NCBI GenBank assembly: GCA_024742415.1
Contig: JANSYN010000001.1
Span: 186,001 to 250,000 of the forward strand
Origin: Gammaproteobacteria bacterium
GTDB lineage: Bacteria; Pseudomonadota; Gammaproteobacteria; Pseudomonadales; Halieaceae
DNA: 64,000 bases
Direction of reading: 5' to 3'
The position numbers and the translations under genes are program-made. The number at the start of each line of letters is the position of its first letter. Position 1 is the stretch's first letter. This document shows, piece after piece, positions 44,522 through 52,656 of the stretch. The notes under the pieces are model-generated. The model saw only the letters and a list, made by a program, of their open reading frames with translations. It was not told where the DNA came from and did no database searches.

Positions 44522-45547
44522 TTATTCGGTTAGGATAAGGCTCGCGCTGCCCGCCACATGCACGCCGAGCGAGTTCTTGCCCGCGAACTCAATGTTGGCG
44601 GCGGGGCCAGCGTCTGTGATCGAGGCGACCTTCCCCTGCAGTACCATGGTATCGCCTGGTGTATTCGGTGCGAGCAATTTAAGCTGCATGCGCTGCAGGC
44701 GACTGCCAGGGCCGGCCCAGTCTGTCAGGTAACGGGCACACAGTCCGCAGGTCGTCAGGATATTCATAAAAATATCCGGCATACCTGCGGCGACCGCGGC
44801 CGGTGCATTGTGATGCACATCGACGAAATCCTGGCCGGCCAGCGCACCGGCAATAATCAGCTTATGTGTAATGGGTATTGTCAGCGCTGGCAATTCATCG
44901 CCGGCAGTGATGTCCTGCCTCCTGATGTTTGCAAAGGCCGGCGTCGCTGCGCCCGCCGCAGGTGCACAAGCGTCTGTTGCTTGTGCGGGCGCCTGTTGCT
45001 TTGAGCCGGTATTAGCCGCGCGGTATTGAAAGTAGGTAATATACGCCTCGGCAAACAGCGCGTCGTTCTGGTCAAAGTACTGCGCGTGTTCAACGAAGAA
45101 GTATCCCCGGCCCAGTGCGGTTGTCTTCAGTTCACTGATTGAGGCAATCGTATTGTACAGATGGACGCGGTCGCCCTCGGCCAGCAAGCGATGAAAGTGC
45201 ATGTCGTAGCTCACGGCAACGTTGCTGTCGAAGCCGTGCGCGCTGAGCACTTCCATTACTTCATACGGTTCGGCGTCTGTAGAGCCGCTGGCATAACGCA
45301 TGTTCACATCACGCATCGTCCACATCTGCATCATGGCCGGTGGCGCAATGGCCTTATCGATACCCTGCTGCCGCTGGTATTCTGCATCAAGGTACAGCGG
45401 GTTACGATCTCCCATCGCGCAGCACCACTGCCAGATCTGTGTACGACTGACGGGGTTGTGGCTCAGGTAGGGCCCCTTGCGTGTGCCCGTCAGGCTGCTT
45501 GTGTCGAGTTCGGACTGTGGTTCAGTCTGTGACGTCATGCTGTTCAT
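44522..45547 (-). CDS. Fused double-hotdog MaoC hydratase (ChsH2-N + ChsH1-type)
   Basis: A 341-residue protein. The N-half (about 20-180) resembles the FAS1-DH-like hotdog of ChsH2: 'MGDRNPLYLDAEYQRQQGI', 'KAIAPPAMMQMWTM', 'GRGYFFVEHAQYFDQND'. The C-half (about 205-341) resembles ChsH1: 'DFVDVHHNAPAAVAAGMPD', 'FMNILTTCGLCARYLTDWAG', with the hydratase Asp/His pair. An Ala/Gln-rich linker joins them. Separate ChsH1 and ChsH2 genes exist at 55411-56813, so this is a single-chain paralogue without the zinc/OB (DUF35) domain. It should hydrate a bulky 2-enoyl-CoA. ATG 45547 is chosen over a frame start at 45601; ATG 45538 is an alternative. Confidence 0.8.
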   Translation of the reverse strand: MNSMTSQTEPQSELDTSSLTGTRKGPYLSHNPVSRTQIWQWCCAMGDRNPLYLDAEYQRQQGIDKAIAPPAMMQMWTMRDVNMRYASGSTDAEPYEVMEVLSAHGFDSNVAVSYDMHFHRLLAEGDRVHLYNTIASISELKTTALGRGYFFVEHAQYFDQNDALFAEAYITYFQYRAANTGSKQQAPAQATDACAPAAGAATPAFANIRRQDITAGDELPALTIPITHKLIIAGALAGQDFVDVHHNAPAAVAAGMPDIFMNILTTCGLCARYLTDWAGPGSRLQRMQLKLLAPNTPGDTMVLQGKVASITDAGPAANIEFAGKNSLGVHVAGSASLILTE

Positions 45548-45724
45548 GTTCCGGCAGTTTGCGGCTCTAAAGTAAGCTGATCTGTCGCGATTGGCCATCA
45601 CTGCTTGGTTCTATTGTATTAACAAATTCTGCCACTTTTGGCGGCTATCTGGGTAAGTGAATTGCGGGATCGTCACGGTTGGTTCAACTATGGTCGCGGT
45701 GCTCCGGGGTTTGCTCTCGGTGAT

Positions 45725-45879
45725 GGTACCGATCAGCGTGCGGGACCTTCACAAGCCGTTCAGCCTCACGCGGCTCGAACGGCAAAGAGACTCACCCCGT
45801 GAGGCTGAACGGCCTGCGACTCAGCGCATAGGCTGCGGATCAGGTGCCAGCGATAAAGGACTTCAGCAGTCGTGAGCCT
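45725..45879. repeat. 155-bp direct repeat, copy 1
   Basis: This copy matches copy 2 (45908-46062) without gaps at an offset of 183 bp; I count 11 mismatches. It contains a 17-bp inverted repeat, CCTCACG-rich left arm at 45754-45770 and right arm at 45798-45814 (one mismatch at the outer pair). An internal GAACGGC could pair with the left arm instead. It lies in the 572-bp gap between the fused MaoC and an SDR. Confidence 0.9.
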
Positions 45880-45907
45880 TCCAATCCTGGTTTGTTCGCG
45901 GTGTCCT

Positions 45908-46062
45908 GGCACCGAGCAGCGTGCGGGACCGTCACAGGCCGTTCAGCCTCACGCGGCTCGAACGGCAAAGATACTCACCCCGTGAGGCTGAACGGCCTGC
46001 GACTCAGTGCATAGGGTGCGGATCAGGTGCCTGTGATGAAGGACCTCAGCAGTCGTGAGCCT
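45908..46062. repeat. 155-bp direct repeat, copy 2
   Basis: Here the inverted repeat is perfect: GGCCGTTCAGCCTCACG (45937-45953) and CGTGAGGCTGAACGGCC (45981-45997) around a 27-nt loop. As in copy 1 the loop carries a second GAACGGC able to pair with the first arm. No open frame of note and no transposase is associated. Confidence 0.9.
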
Positions 46063-46119
46063 CTAATGCAGCCATTGCGACGGCCACTCGGCCTGCTTAA
46101 GATTCCGGTCAGCGCAGCG

Positions 46120-47034
46120 CTAGAACGGCGGAACGGTATAGCCGCCCCACACCGGTACGTAACTGTCGTTGTAGTGCTCGCCAAGGGCAGTGTGTAAATC
46201 ATCCACGGACCATTTCTGCGCGCCCTTGGGATTGGCAATCGCATCCAGCAACTTCGGCCGTTGCAAAATGCTGACTTCACTGCCCCAGACCACCATCACC
46301 TCGCCAGAAATCCTGCCGGCCTCGGGAGAGGCCAGATAGCCGACCAGTGGCGCAACGTTGGCGGGGTCAAAAGCGTGAAAGCCGCCGTCTGCTGGCGGCG
46401 CAAACATTTCGGCGGTTTGGCCGCCGGCGGTCATGTCTGTCAGGGCGCGTGGCATGATGACATTGCTGGTAATGCCGTACTTGTCCAGGAGCTGTGCGGC
46501 GCCCATGGCCATGGCGATGATGCCAGCTTTCGCCGCGGCATAGTTGGGCTGCCCGGCCGAACCGTAGATAGCTGCTTCGGAAGAAGTGCTGATCAGGCGG
46601 CCGTAAACAGCCTCACCGGCCTTGGCTTTTTCGCGCCAGTGCGCGGTGGCGTTGCGCATGTTCACGAAGTGGCCGCGTAAGTGGACGCGAACAACGGAAT
46701 CAAACTCGTCATCGGACATGCCAAAAATGGTCTTGTCGCGGCAGAATCCGGCGTTGTTGATCATGATGTTCATGTCGCCGAAGGTGTCCAGCGTGGTCTT
46801 CATGAGGTTTTCAGCATCGGCCGAATCGGCACAATCACCGAACACCGCGATGGCTTCTCCGCCAAAGCTCTTGATTTCTTCCACAGCGCTGTGCGCTGCT
46901 TCGGCCGCGTCGGGGCGGTCGATGTCATTGATGACAACGCGTGCACCCTGGCGGGCCAATTGTATGGCTTCTTCGCGGCCCAGCCCGCGGCCAGCTCCGG
47001 TGATAACGGCAACTTTGCCGGTCAGGTCTCCCAT
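46120..47034 (-). CDS. SDR, Hsd4A/MFE-2-like hydroxyacyl-CoA or 17beta-hydroxysteroid dehydrogenase
   Basis: A 304-residue SDR with 'TGAGRGLGREEAIQLARQG', 'VINDIDRPDAAEA' (NAD-type Asp), 'IMINNAGFCRDKTIFGMSDD', 'STSSEAAIYGS' and 'YAAAK'. The 'VRVHLRGHFVNMRNATAHWR' segment and the ~50-residue C-terminal extension are characteristic of the MFE-2-type group that includes actinobacterial Hsd4A. It follows the FadA5-like thiolase in one operon (106-bp gap, AGGAG site), fitting a role just before thiolysis of the steroid side chain. Confidence 0.83.
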   Translation of the reverse strand: MGDLTGKVAVITGAGRGLGREEAIQLARQGARVVINDIDRPDAAEAAHSAVEEIKSFGGEAIAVFGDCADSADAENLMKTTLDTFGDMNIMINNAGFCRDKTIFGMSDDEFDSVVRVHLRGHFVNMRNATAHWREKAKAGEAVYGRLISTSSEAAIYGSAGQPNYAAAKAGIIAMAMGAAQLLDKYGITSNVIMPRALTDMTAGGQTAEMFAPPADGGFHAFDPANVAPLVGYLASPEAGRISGEVMVVWGSEVSILQRPKLLDAIANPKGAQKWSVDDLHTALGEHYNDSYVPVWGGYTVPPF

Positions 47035-47140
47035 GAATTTACTCCTTTCATAATGTTGTTGCTGGCTGCTCGCAGGTCGACGCGCGGTTCGCGGTGAACA
47101 GCGCGTCGCCCACTGGCAGTCGATGGATCACGGCGGGGCG

Positions 47141-48316
47141 CTAGATACGCTCGATGATTGTGCCTGTGCCCACTGAAGAGCCACAACACATGGTGATCAG
47201 CGCCGTGTTCTTGTCAGAGCGTTCCAACTCATGCAGTGCGGTAGTGATGAGTCGGGCACCGGTTGAGCCGACCGGGTGTCCCAGAGCTATCGCGCCGCCG
47301 TTGACGTTGACCTTGTCCATGTCTGCGTTGTACACCGACGCCCAGGACAGGACGACGGCTGCGAAAGCCTCGTTCACTTCGACCAGGTCGATATCCGCCA
47401 TTGTCATGCCGGTTTTTTTCAGTAATGCGGCTGTCGCATCCACGGGGCCGTCCAGCAGGTAGTAGGGATCTGTGCCAACGACGCAATCAGCGAGGATGCG
47501 TGCGCGAGGCTTCAGGCCGCGGGCTCTGGCCTCGTCTGCCGTCATCCACAGTACGGCGGCAGAGCCGTCTGATATCTGCGAGGAGTTACCGGGTGTGTGG
47601 ATTTGTCCTTCCATCACGGGATTGAGGCTGGCAAGTCCCTCAAGTGTAGTGTCGCGCAGGCCCTGGTCCCGATTAACGGTGCGTGTCTGGCCGGTGGGTT
47701 TGCCGTCATCGCCAAGAATTGGGGCTTCTACTGAAAATATTTCGCGATCGAAGCGGCCTTCCTCCCAGGCGCGTTTGGCCCGGGTCTGTGAGTTGAACGC
47801 CAGTTCGTCGGCCATCTCACGCGTGATGCCGCGGTTGTCTGCGATGCGCTGAGCGCTGGAAAACTGGTCGGGTGTGGAATCCCAGGGCCAGTTCTCGGGC
47901 ACAAAATAGCCAGGTCCATTCATCACGTTGGCCCCGAGCCCGACGCGGCTCATTGACTCCACCCCCGCTGCAATTCCGATGTTGACAGAGCCCGAACCGA
48001 TCAACGCAGAGATTACGTGGTTGGCGGTTTGTGCCGAGCCGCACTGGTTATCCAGTGTCGTACCGCCGGTGCTGTAGTCATTGCCCAGGGTAAGCCAGGC
48101 ATTGCGCGCGATATTGCCTGCCTGTTCTCCGGCCTGGGTGACGCAGCCTGCGGCGAGGTAGTCAACGTCTGCCATTTCCAGACCTGCGCGCTTGAGCAGT
48201 TCGGTATAGGACAGTGCCAGCAGTTGCGTGGCATGAAAATCGGTTAAATCGCCAACGCCGGGTTTGCCTCTGGCGATGGGCGTTCTGACGGCTTCTACGA
48301 TGACGGCTTCGCGCAT
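47141..48316 (-). CDS. fadA5: Steroid 3-ketoacyl-CoA thiolase, FadA5-like
   Basis: A 391-residue thiolase. The nucleophile is Cys92 ('LDNQCGSAQTANH'); His347 ('AIALGHPVGSTG') and Cys377 ('ITMCCG') complete the site, with His347 and Cys377 at the same numbers as in mycobacterial FadA5. Long shared stretches include 'EGRFDREI', 'SSQISDGSAAVLWM', 'VNVNGGAIALGHPVG' and 'LITTALHELERSDKNTALIT'. FadA5 removes acetyl-CoA from the cholesterol side chain. It heads a minus-strand unit with the Hsd4A-like SDR. Symbol given by resemblance recalled from memory. Confidence 0.87.
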   Translation of the reverse strand: MREAVIVEAVRTPIARGKPGVGDLTDFHATQLLALSYTELLKRAGLEMADVDYLAAGCVTQAGEQAGNIARNAWLTLGNDYSTGGTTLDNQCGSAQTANHVISALIGSGSVNIGIAAGVESMSRVGLGANVMNGPGYFVPENWPWDSTPDQFSSAQRIADNRGITREMADELAFNSQTRAKRAWEEGRFDREIFSVEAPILGDDGKPTGQTRTVNRDQGLRDTTLEGLASLNPVMEGQIHTPGNSSQISDGSAAVLWMTADEARARGLKPRARILADCVVGTDPYYLLDGPVDATAALLKKTGMTMADIDLVEVNEAFAAVVLSWASVYNADMDKVNVNGGAIALGHPVGSTGARLITTALHELERSDKNTALITMCCGSSVGTGTIIERI

Positions 48317-48596
48317 GGTGTGTCCTCTGGTTCAGGGCGAGCGCGCGTTACGGGCAGCAGCGCAGCAGTCGCCGGAGTATGGGAAGTTTGGCGGCACAGT
48401 GTACGACAATCGAGGCCTGCCGCAATGACCATTCAGCTCAATCTGGGGGACACATTCTGCCTGCATTCAGTGCCCGGGGCAGTGATCGCCGGCCTGGTAA
48501 GGGCGGCTGGTATAGATGATTAAGCCAGCGGCGAATTGGTGTGTATTGGCCCGCGTGTACCATGGTGCCTTGCACATTTGGCAGGAGGCAAGACCG

Positions 48597-49064
48597 ATGA
48601 AACAGTATGCATACAACGACGTAGACGCTCTGCAGGAGCTGGTTTCTGACGAGTTCGGTGACTGGAGTGAAGAGCTGGAAATCTCACAGGAACTGGTCAA
48701 CCAGTTCGCCGAAATGACGGGCGACTTCAACTGGATACACCTTGATCAGGAGCGTGCCGAGAAAGAAAGCCCCTTTGGTACGACGATCGCCCACGGCTTC
48801 CTGACGCTGGTGATGATGCCAAAAATGCGGGGTACGGCAACCTACGAAATTACCGGTTTCAACAGCATCGCCAACTACGGTTCCGACAAGCTACGTTTTA
48901 CCGGTGCGGTTCCCGTTGGAAGCCGCGTGCGCTTGCGCAGCCGCGTGAAGGAAATCAGCGCCACGCCCAAGGGTACCAAAGTGGTGCAGGAGCAGCATAT
49001 TCATGTGTCGGGACAAGATGATCGCCCGGCGCTGGTTTATGAACTGATCTTCATTTATCTGTAG
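48597..49064 (+). CDS. MaoC-family (R)-specific enoyl-CoA hydratase
   Basis: A 155-residue single hotdog. ATG 48597 has AGGAGG upstream; the frame is open 27 codons earlier without support. The hydratase motif 'MTGDFNWIHLDQERAEKESP' followed by 'GTTIAHGFLTLVMMP' contains the Asp and His of the R-hydratase site. It is divergent from the FadA5-SDR unit across a 280-bp gap and could supply the hydration step of the same cycle. Confidence 0.9.
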   Translation: MKQYAYNDVDALQELVSDEFGDWSEELEISQELVNQFAEMTGDFNWIHLDQERAEKESPFGTTIAHGFLTLVMMPKMRGTATYEITGFNSIANYGSDKLRFTGAVPVGSRVRLRSRVKEISATPKGTKVVQEQHIHVSGQDDRPALVYELIFIYL

Positions 49065-49167
49065 CGCTTCTGTCAGGAGCGCTTCTAGCCGGTTTTGACA
49101 TGCACTCAGTGCTAAGCTGCCAGTAGCGCAGGATCGTTGAGCGAGCCCATCTGCGCGTCAGGGTTGG

Positions 49168-51270
49168 ATGACGAATCACCAACAGAAAATAACAAGAGTG
49201 CAAACAGTGAAGAAACTCATCCTGATGATAACAGTCGTCTTGCTGCTGCTGGTCATTCTGGCGGCAACGGTGCTGTGGTTTACCGGTGGCCAGGAGCTCT
49301 ATGCGGTGGCTGCGGCAACCTCGGCAGAAACGGTCGCTGATGATTATGCGTTGCAGGATGATGCGGCCGTGGTGATTCCAAAACCGCGTGCACGTGAGCC
49401 TGCGGCCGCCAACCCGCTGAAAAACCTCTACTGGGGCGAGTTGCATGTCCATACGCAGGAAAGTTTCGACGCCAAGCTCTTTGGTAACAACCTGGGTCTG
49501 GACGATGCCTATCGTTTCGCCCGGGGCCAGGCGCTGCGCAGTGACGGCGGTGAATTGATGCAGTTGTCGCGGCCTCTGGATTTTATGGCGATCACTGATC
49601 ATGCAGAGAGCTTTGGCCTGCGCACGCGCTGCGCAGACAGCGGCTTGTCATGGAGTGAGCGCCTTAACTGCTACTTCCTTGAAACACCCAATACGGCGGT
49701 GTTTTTGATCATCGGTACTTTGGCCGGTGCCAGCGATGTCGTTCCCGAATCTGTGGGCAGGGCAGGCCACTACCAGAACCGTGCGCGTCCGCGGCCCAGT
49801 TACAATAGCTGGCCACTGTGCGCCGCTGACGAAGACCCACAGCGCTGCTTTCGGGACAGCAATTCGGATTGGGCGCGCTACAAGGCGTTGGCTGATGCGA
49901 ACAATGTGCCAGGCGAATTCACCACGTTTGCCGCCTACGAATACTCGGCGGCGATGTCCGCTTCGGGCAAACATCACCGCAATGTGATTTTCAACGGCGC
50001 AGACCTGCCTGAACACGCGGTGTCATCGCTGGATGTGGGCAATGCCATCGAGTTGTGGCAGGCGCTCGAAGCCACCTGCACAGGCGATTGTGATTTCATG
50101 ACCATCCCGCACAATATGAACAAGGGCTGGGGATTGTTTTACAGCCCCTATACCTGGGATGGCAAAGCCTACGATGAGGCTGCCTGGGCGCTGCGCAAGA
50201 AGCGCGAGCCGCTGGCTGAAATGTACCAGATCAAGGGCGCGTCCGAGTGTGCGCTGGGTGTTGGCTCCACGGATGAGGAATGCGGCTTCGGCCAGGTGCT
50301 GCCGCCCTGTGCTCAGGGCCAGCTCAGCGGCTGTGCGTTCACCACCAGTTTCGTTCGACAGGGGCTGCGAACAGGCCTGCAGTTGCAGCGTGACATTGGC
50401 TTCAACCCGATGACGTTCGGCTTTATTGCCGCAACCGATTCACACAATGCCAATCCAGGCGATGCTGAAGAGTGGGATTACGTTGGCAAGATAGGCACGG
50501 TCACCTCGCCCGCGCTGCGGCGCATGACGCAGTGGCCGGACCAACAGCCGTACGAATCAACGCTGCAACACCACACATCCGGAGGGCTGGCAGCGGTGTG
50601 GGCCAGGGAGAATACCCGCGATGCAATTTTCGCCGCCATGCAGCGCCGTGAAACCTACGCCACTTCGGGGCCGCGCATCGGCCTGCGCTTTTTTGCCGGC
50701 TGGGACGTTAATGCGTCATTGCTTGATAATCCCGATGCACTGCAAGTATTGAGCACCACGGCAGTACCGATGGGTGCAACACTGCCTGCCCGCGCCGGGG
50801 ATGCGTCGGCCACAGACGCCGCGCCAGCCAGCCCCGGTTTTTTTGTCTGGGCGGTGGCAGATACGATGAGTGCGCCGTTACAACGCATCCAGATGGTCAA
50901 GGGCTGGATTGACGCAGCGGGACAGACGCACGAGCGCGTGCAGGATATCGCCTGCGCTGACGGCCTTGTGGTGGACGCTTCCAGTGGGCGCTGTCCGGAT
51001 AACGGCGCCGACGTTGACACTGCTAGTTGTGCGTTGCTGGGCGATGCAGGTGCCGCGCAGTTGATGACGGTGTGGCACGACGATGAATTCGATGCGAACC
51101 AGAACGCTTTCTACTACGTGCGCGTGTTGCAAAATCCAACGTGTCGCTGGTCAACCTATGACGCCATCCGCCTGGGTAGGGCGCCGCCTGCGGCGGTACC
51201 AGCAACGCTGCGTGAGCGTGCGTGGTCTTCGCCGATCTGGACGGCAGCGCGCCGGACGGGCGCGCGTTAA
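49168..51270 (+). CDS. DUF3604 protein, membrane-anchored (second copy)
   Basis: A 700-residue paralogue of the protein at 27129-29066. It has an uncleaved-looking N-terminal helix ('MITVVLLLLVILAATVLWF', about 20-38) and then the same metal-site motifs: 'YWGELHVHTQESFDA', 'ITDHAESFGLR', 'TIPHNMNKGWG' and 'AATDSHNANPG'. It ends 'LRERAWSSPIWTAA'. Paired cysteines throughout suggest a periplasmic, disulfide-bonded fold. ATG 49168 is used; GTG 49207 is also possible. Function unknown; metallo-hydrolase activity inferred. It follows the MaoC gene by 103 bp. Confidence 0.85.
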   Translation: MTNHQQKITRVQTVKKLILMITVVLLLLVILAATVLWFTGGQELYAVAAATSAETVADDYALQDDAAVVIPKPRAREPAAANPLKNLYWGELHVHTQESFDAKLFGNNLGLDDAYRFARGQALRSDGGELMQLSRPLDFMAITDHAESFGLRTRCADSGLSWSERLNCYFLETPNTAVFLIIGTLAGASDVVPESVGRAGHYQNRARPRPSYNSWPLCAADEDPQRCFRDSNSDWARYKALADANNVPGEFTTFAAYEYSAAMSASGKHHRNVIFNGADLPEHAVSSLDVGNAIELWQALEATCTGDCDFMTIPHNMNKGWGLFYSPYTWDGKAYDEAAWALRKKREPLAEMYQIKGASECALGVGSTDEECGFGQVLPPCAQGQLSGCAFTTSFVRQGLRTGLQLQRDIGFNPMTFGFIAATDSHNANPGDAEEWDYVGKIGTVTSPALRRMTQWPDQQPYESTLQHHTSGGLAAVWARENTRDAIFAAMQRRETYATSGPRIGLRFFAGWDVNASLLDNPDALQVLSTTAVPMGATLPARAGDASATDAAPASPGFFVWAVADTMSAPLQRIQMVKGWIDAAGQTHERVQDIACADGLVVDASSGRCPDNGADVDTASCALLGDAGAAQLMTVWHDDEFDANQNAFYYVRVLQNPTCRWSTYDAIRLGRAPPAAVPATLRERAWSSPIWTAARRTGAR

Positions 51271-51292
51271 TACAGGCGATCAGTCACCGGGC

Positions 51293-52249
51293 TTAACGGT
51301 GGCTGCGCCCCGGGATGCCACGCCGCCATAAAAGCGATAGCAAGCCCAGGCCAAGCAATGGCAGCGAACCGGGTGCCGGTACATCGGTCGGCGGCTCTGT
51401 AGGGGGCGCCTGGAGTCCCAGAAATTCTCCCGAACTGGAAAACACTTCCACGCCATTGGCGAAGGTCTGCGAGTAGGTCGCAGTGTTTTCAAAGTCCAGG
51501 GTGTAGCTTTCCAGTCCAGAGCCTGAGCCCACCGTATCAAAGGCCATGAAGACATTGGTGTAGGTAAAAATGTCGAAGACTGCGCTGTTGCTCGTCAGTG
51601 CGATATTGACATCCACGCTGGCGCTGACAGATTCGAAGAAGTCGTTGGAGCCTGTGGGCTGCCAGTCCTCGACGGGAACTTCAAAAAGCGCTTGTGAATA
51701 GGCGTTTGCCAGTGCCGCAGGCAGGGGCACACAGTTCAGGGGGTCTTGTTCATAACACGGGTCGTTGGCATAGAAGAGAAAATTGTCGGCGTTTGCAATA
51801 CCCGCCTCCAGAACAACCACGCCAATATCATAGACGACTGTAGGCACGGGAGCGCCCGGAGCGGCTGGCCCCAGTTGGCCACTGATGTCGCCTTCAATAC
51901 CAAAACTGATACCCCAGTTGGTTCCCAGTCCACCATTAACAGTGACGCGTTCGCCGAAGCCCCCAAAGGCCTGCAGGCCCACGGCAGAAGAAAACAGTTC
52001 GTCGGCGTACATTTTTACCGTGCCGTCTACCAGGCTGACGGTAGATCGCGAGGTGCCCACAACGCCTTGTGTTTGCGAGGCAGTGGTGGGACCGTTAACC
52101 GTGAGTCCATCCTGAAACTCACCGCCACCGACCCGCAGCCCAGGGCGTACATAATAACTGGGGCCGTCCAGTGGCATCGCCATCAACGGCAGCGAGGCGA
52201 TACTGCCAGCGGCGAAGCATAAAACAATCGCAAGTTTACAAACTTTCAT
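51293..52249 (-). CDS. PEP-CTERM sorting-signal protein
   Basis: A 318-residue secreted protein with a signal peptide (about 1-25) and a low-complexity beta-rich body. The C-terminus is 'VPAPGSLPLLGLGLLSLLWR' followed by a basic tail: the PEP-CTERM pattern (here P-A-P), a hydrophobic helix and Arg residues. It should be processed by an exosortase (EpsH/XrtA type, not in the window) and is distinct from the class GN sortase substrate. A sigma-54 promoter lies about 92 bp upstream. The stop lies 22 bp from the convergent DUF3604 stop. Confidence 0.83.
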   Translation of the reverse strand: MKVCKLAIVLCFAAGSIASLPLMAMPLDGPSYYVRPGLRVGGGEFQDGLTVNGPTTASQTQGVVGTSRSTVSLVDGTVKMYADELFSSAVGLQAFGGFGERVTVNGGLGTNWGISFGIEGDISGQLGPAAPGAPVPTVVYDIGVVVLEAGIANADNFLFYANDPCYEQDPLNCVPLPAALANAYSQALFEVPVEDWQPTGSNDFFESVSASVDVNIALTSNSAVFDIFTYTNVFMAFDTVGSGSGLESYTLDFENTATYSQTFANGVEVFSSSGEFLGLQAPPTEPPTDVPAPGSLPLLGLGLLSLLWRRGIPGRSHR

Positions 52250-52340
52250 TGATACCTTCCTTGCGCAATCCCTTTGCGCGTTTTGAGCTATGTCTGTATC
52301 CGCCAGCCGTATTTGGGATGGCGACGAGCCAAGGCAGGGG

Positions 52341-52358
52341 ACGCAAATATCGGGCCAG
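52341..52358 (-). promoter_or_regulatory. Sigma-54 promoter of the PEP-CTERM gene
   Basis: On the minus strand, CTGGCCCGATATTTGCGT fits the -24/-12 consensus YTGGCACGrNNNTTGCW with two mismatches. The invariant GG and GC are separated by the required 10 bp. It lies 92-109 bp ahead of the start codon. PEP-CTERM genes in other bacteria are known to depend on RpoN with the PrsK/PrsR two-component pair. Confidence 0.68.
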
Positions 52359-52390
52359 CTGTCGCAAATCCGCTGAATTCAAAGAAAAAA

Positions 52391-52438
52391 TTTACACCTC
52401 TGTGACTGTCGGACATGTCAGCAAAAACAGGGTGTAAA
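52391..52438. promoter_or_regulatory. Long inverted repeat upstream of the sigma-54 promoter (enhancer or attenuator)
   Basis: TTTACACC (52391-52398) and GGTGTAAA (52431-52438) are perfect complements, extendable with one bulge (CTGT/ACAG). The centre carries the palindrome GACATGTC. On the minus strand the hairpin is followed by TTTTTTCTTT, so it could terminate transcription entering from upstream; it could also be the activator-binding site about 30-80 bp behind the -24 element. The rest of the 52250-52656 gap shows no gene. Confidence 0.5.
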
Positions 52439-52656
52439 ATAAATTGACGCCGGGATGGGCTCAGTCAGGGGCGTGGTGCGGGCAGCTTGCTGAGTATTGG
52501 ATAAAATAGCGCAGGGGTTTAGCCCGGCATGATCACGCATGCTCGAAAAGTTGACCGATAAGCAGGTGGGTAGGCGGTGTGCAGCGAAGTTCGGGAGTTT
52601 TGGGGAAAAAAAAGAGATACTCAAAGTCGGGTTGAAACTGTCAAAGGGAGCTTTAA

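Noticed and set aside
45725-46062. CRISPR array or insertion sequence for the 155-bp repeats.
   Set aside because: Only two copies, units far longer than CRISPR repeats, no spacers, no transposase or target duplication visible.
52261-52380. Possible cyclic-di-GMP (GEMM-I) riboswitch because of GGGGACGCAAA...CGGGCC on the plus strand.
   Set aside because: The second half of the consensus (GNAG..GCGGGGTTACC) and the P2 hairpin are missing; the same bases are better explained as the minus-strand sigma-54 promoter.
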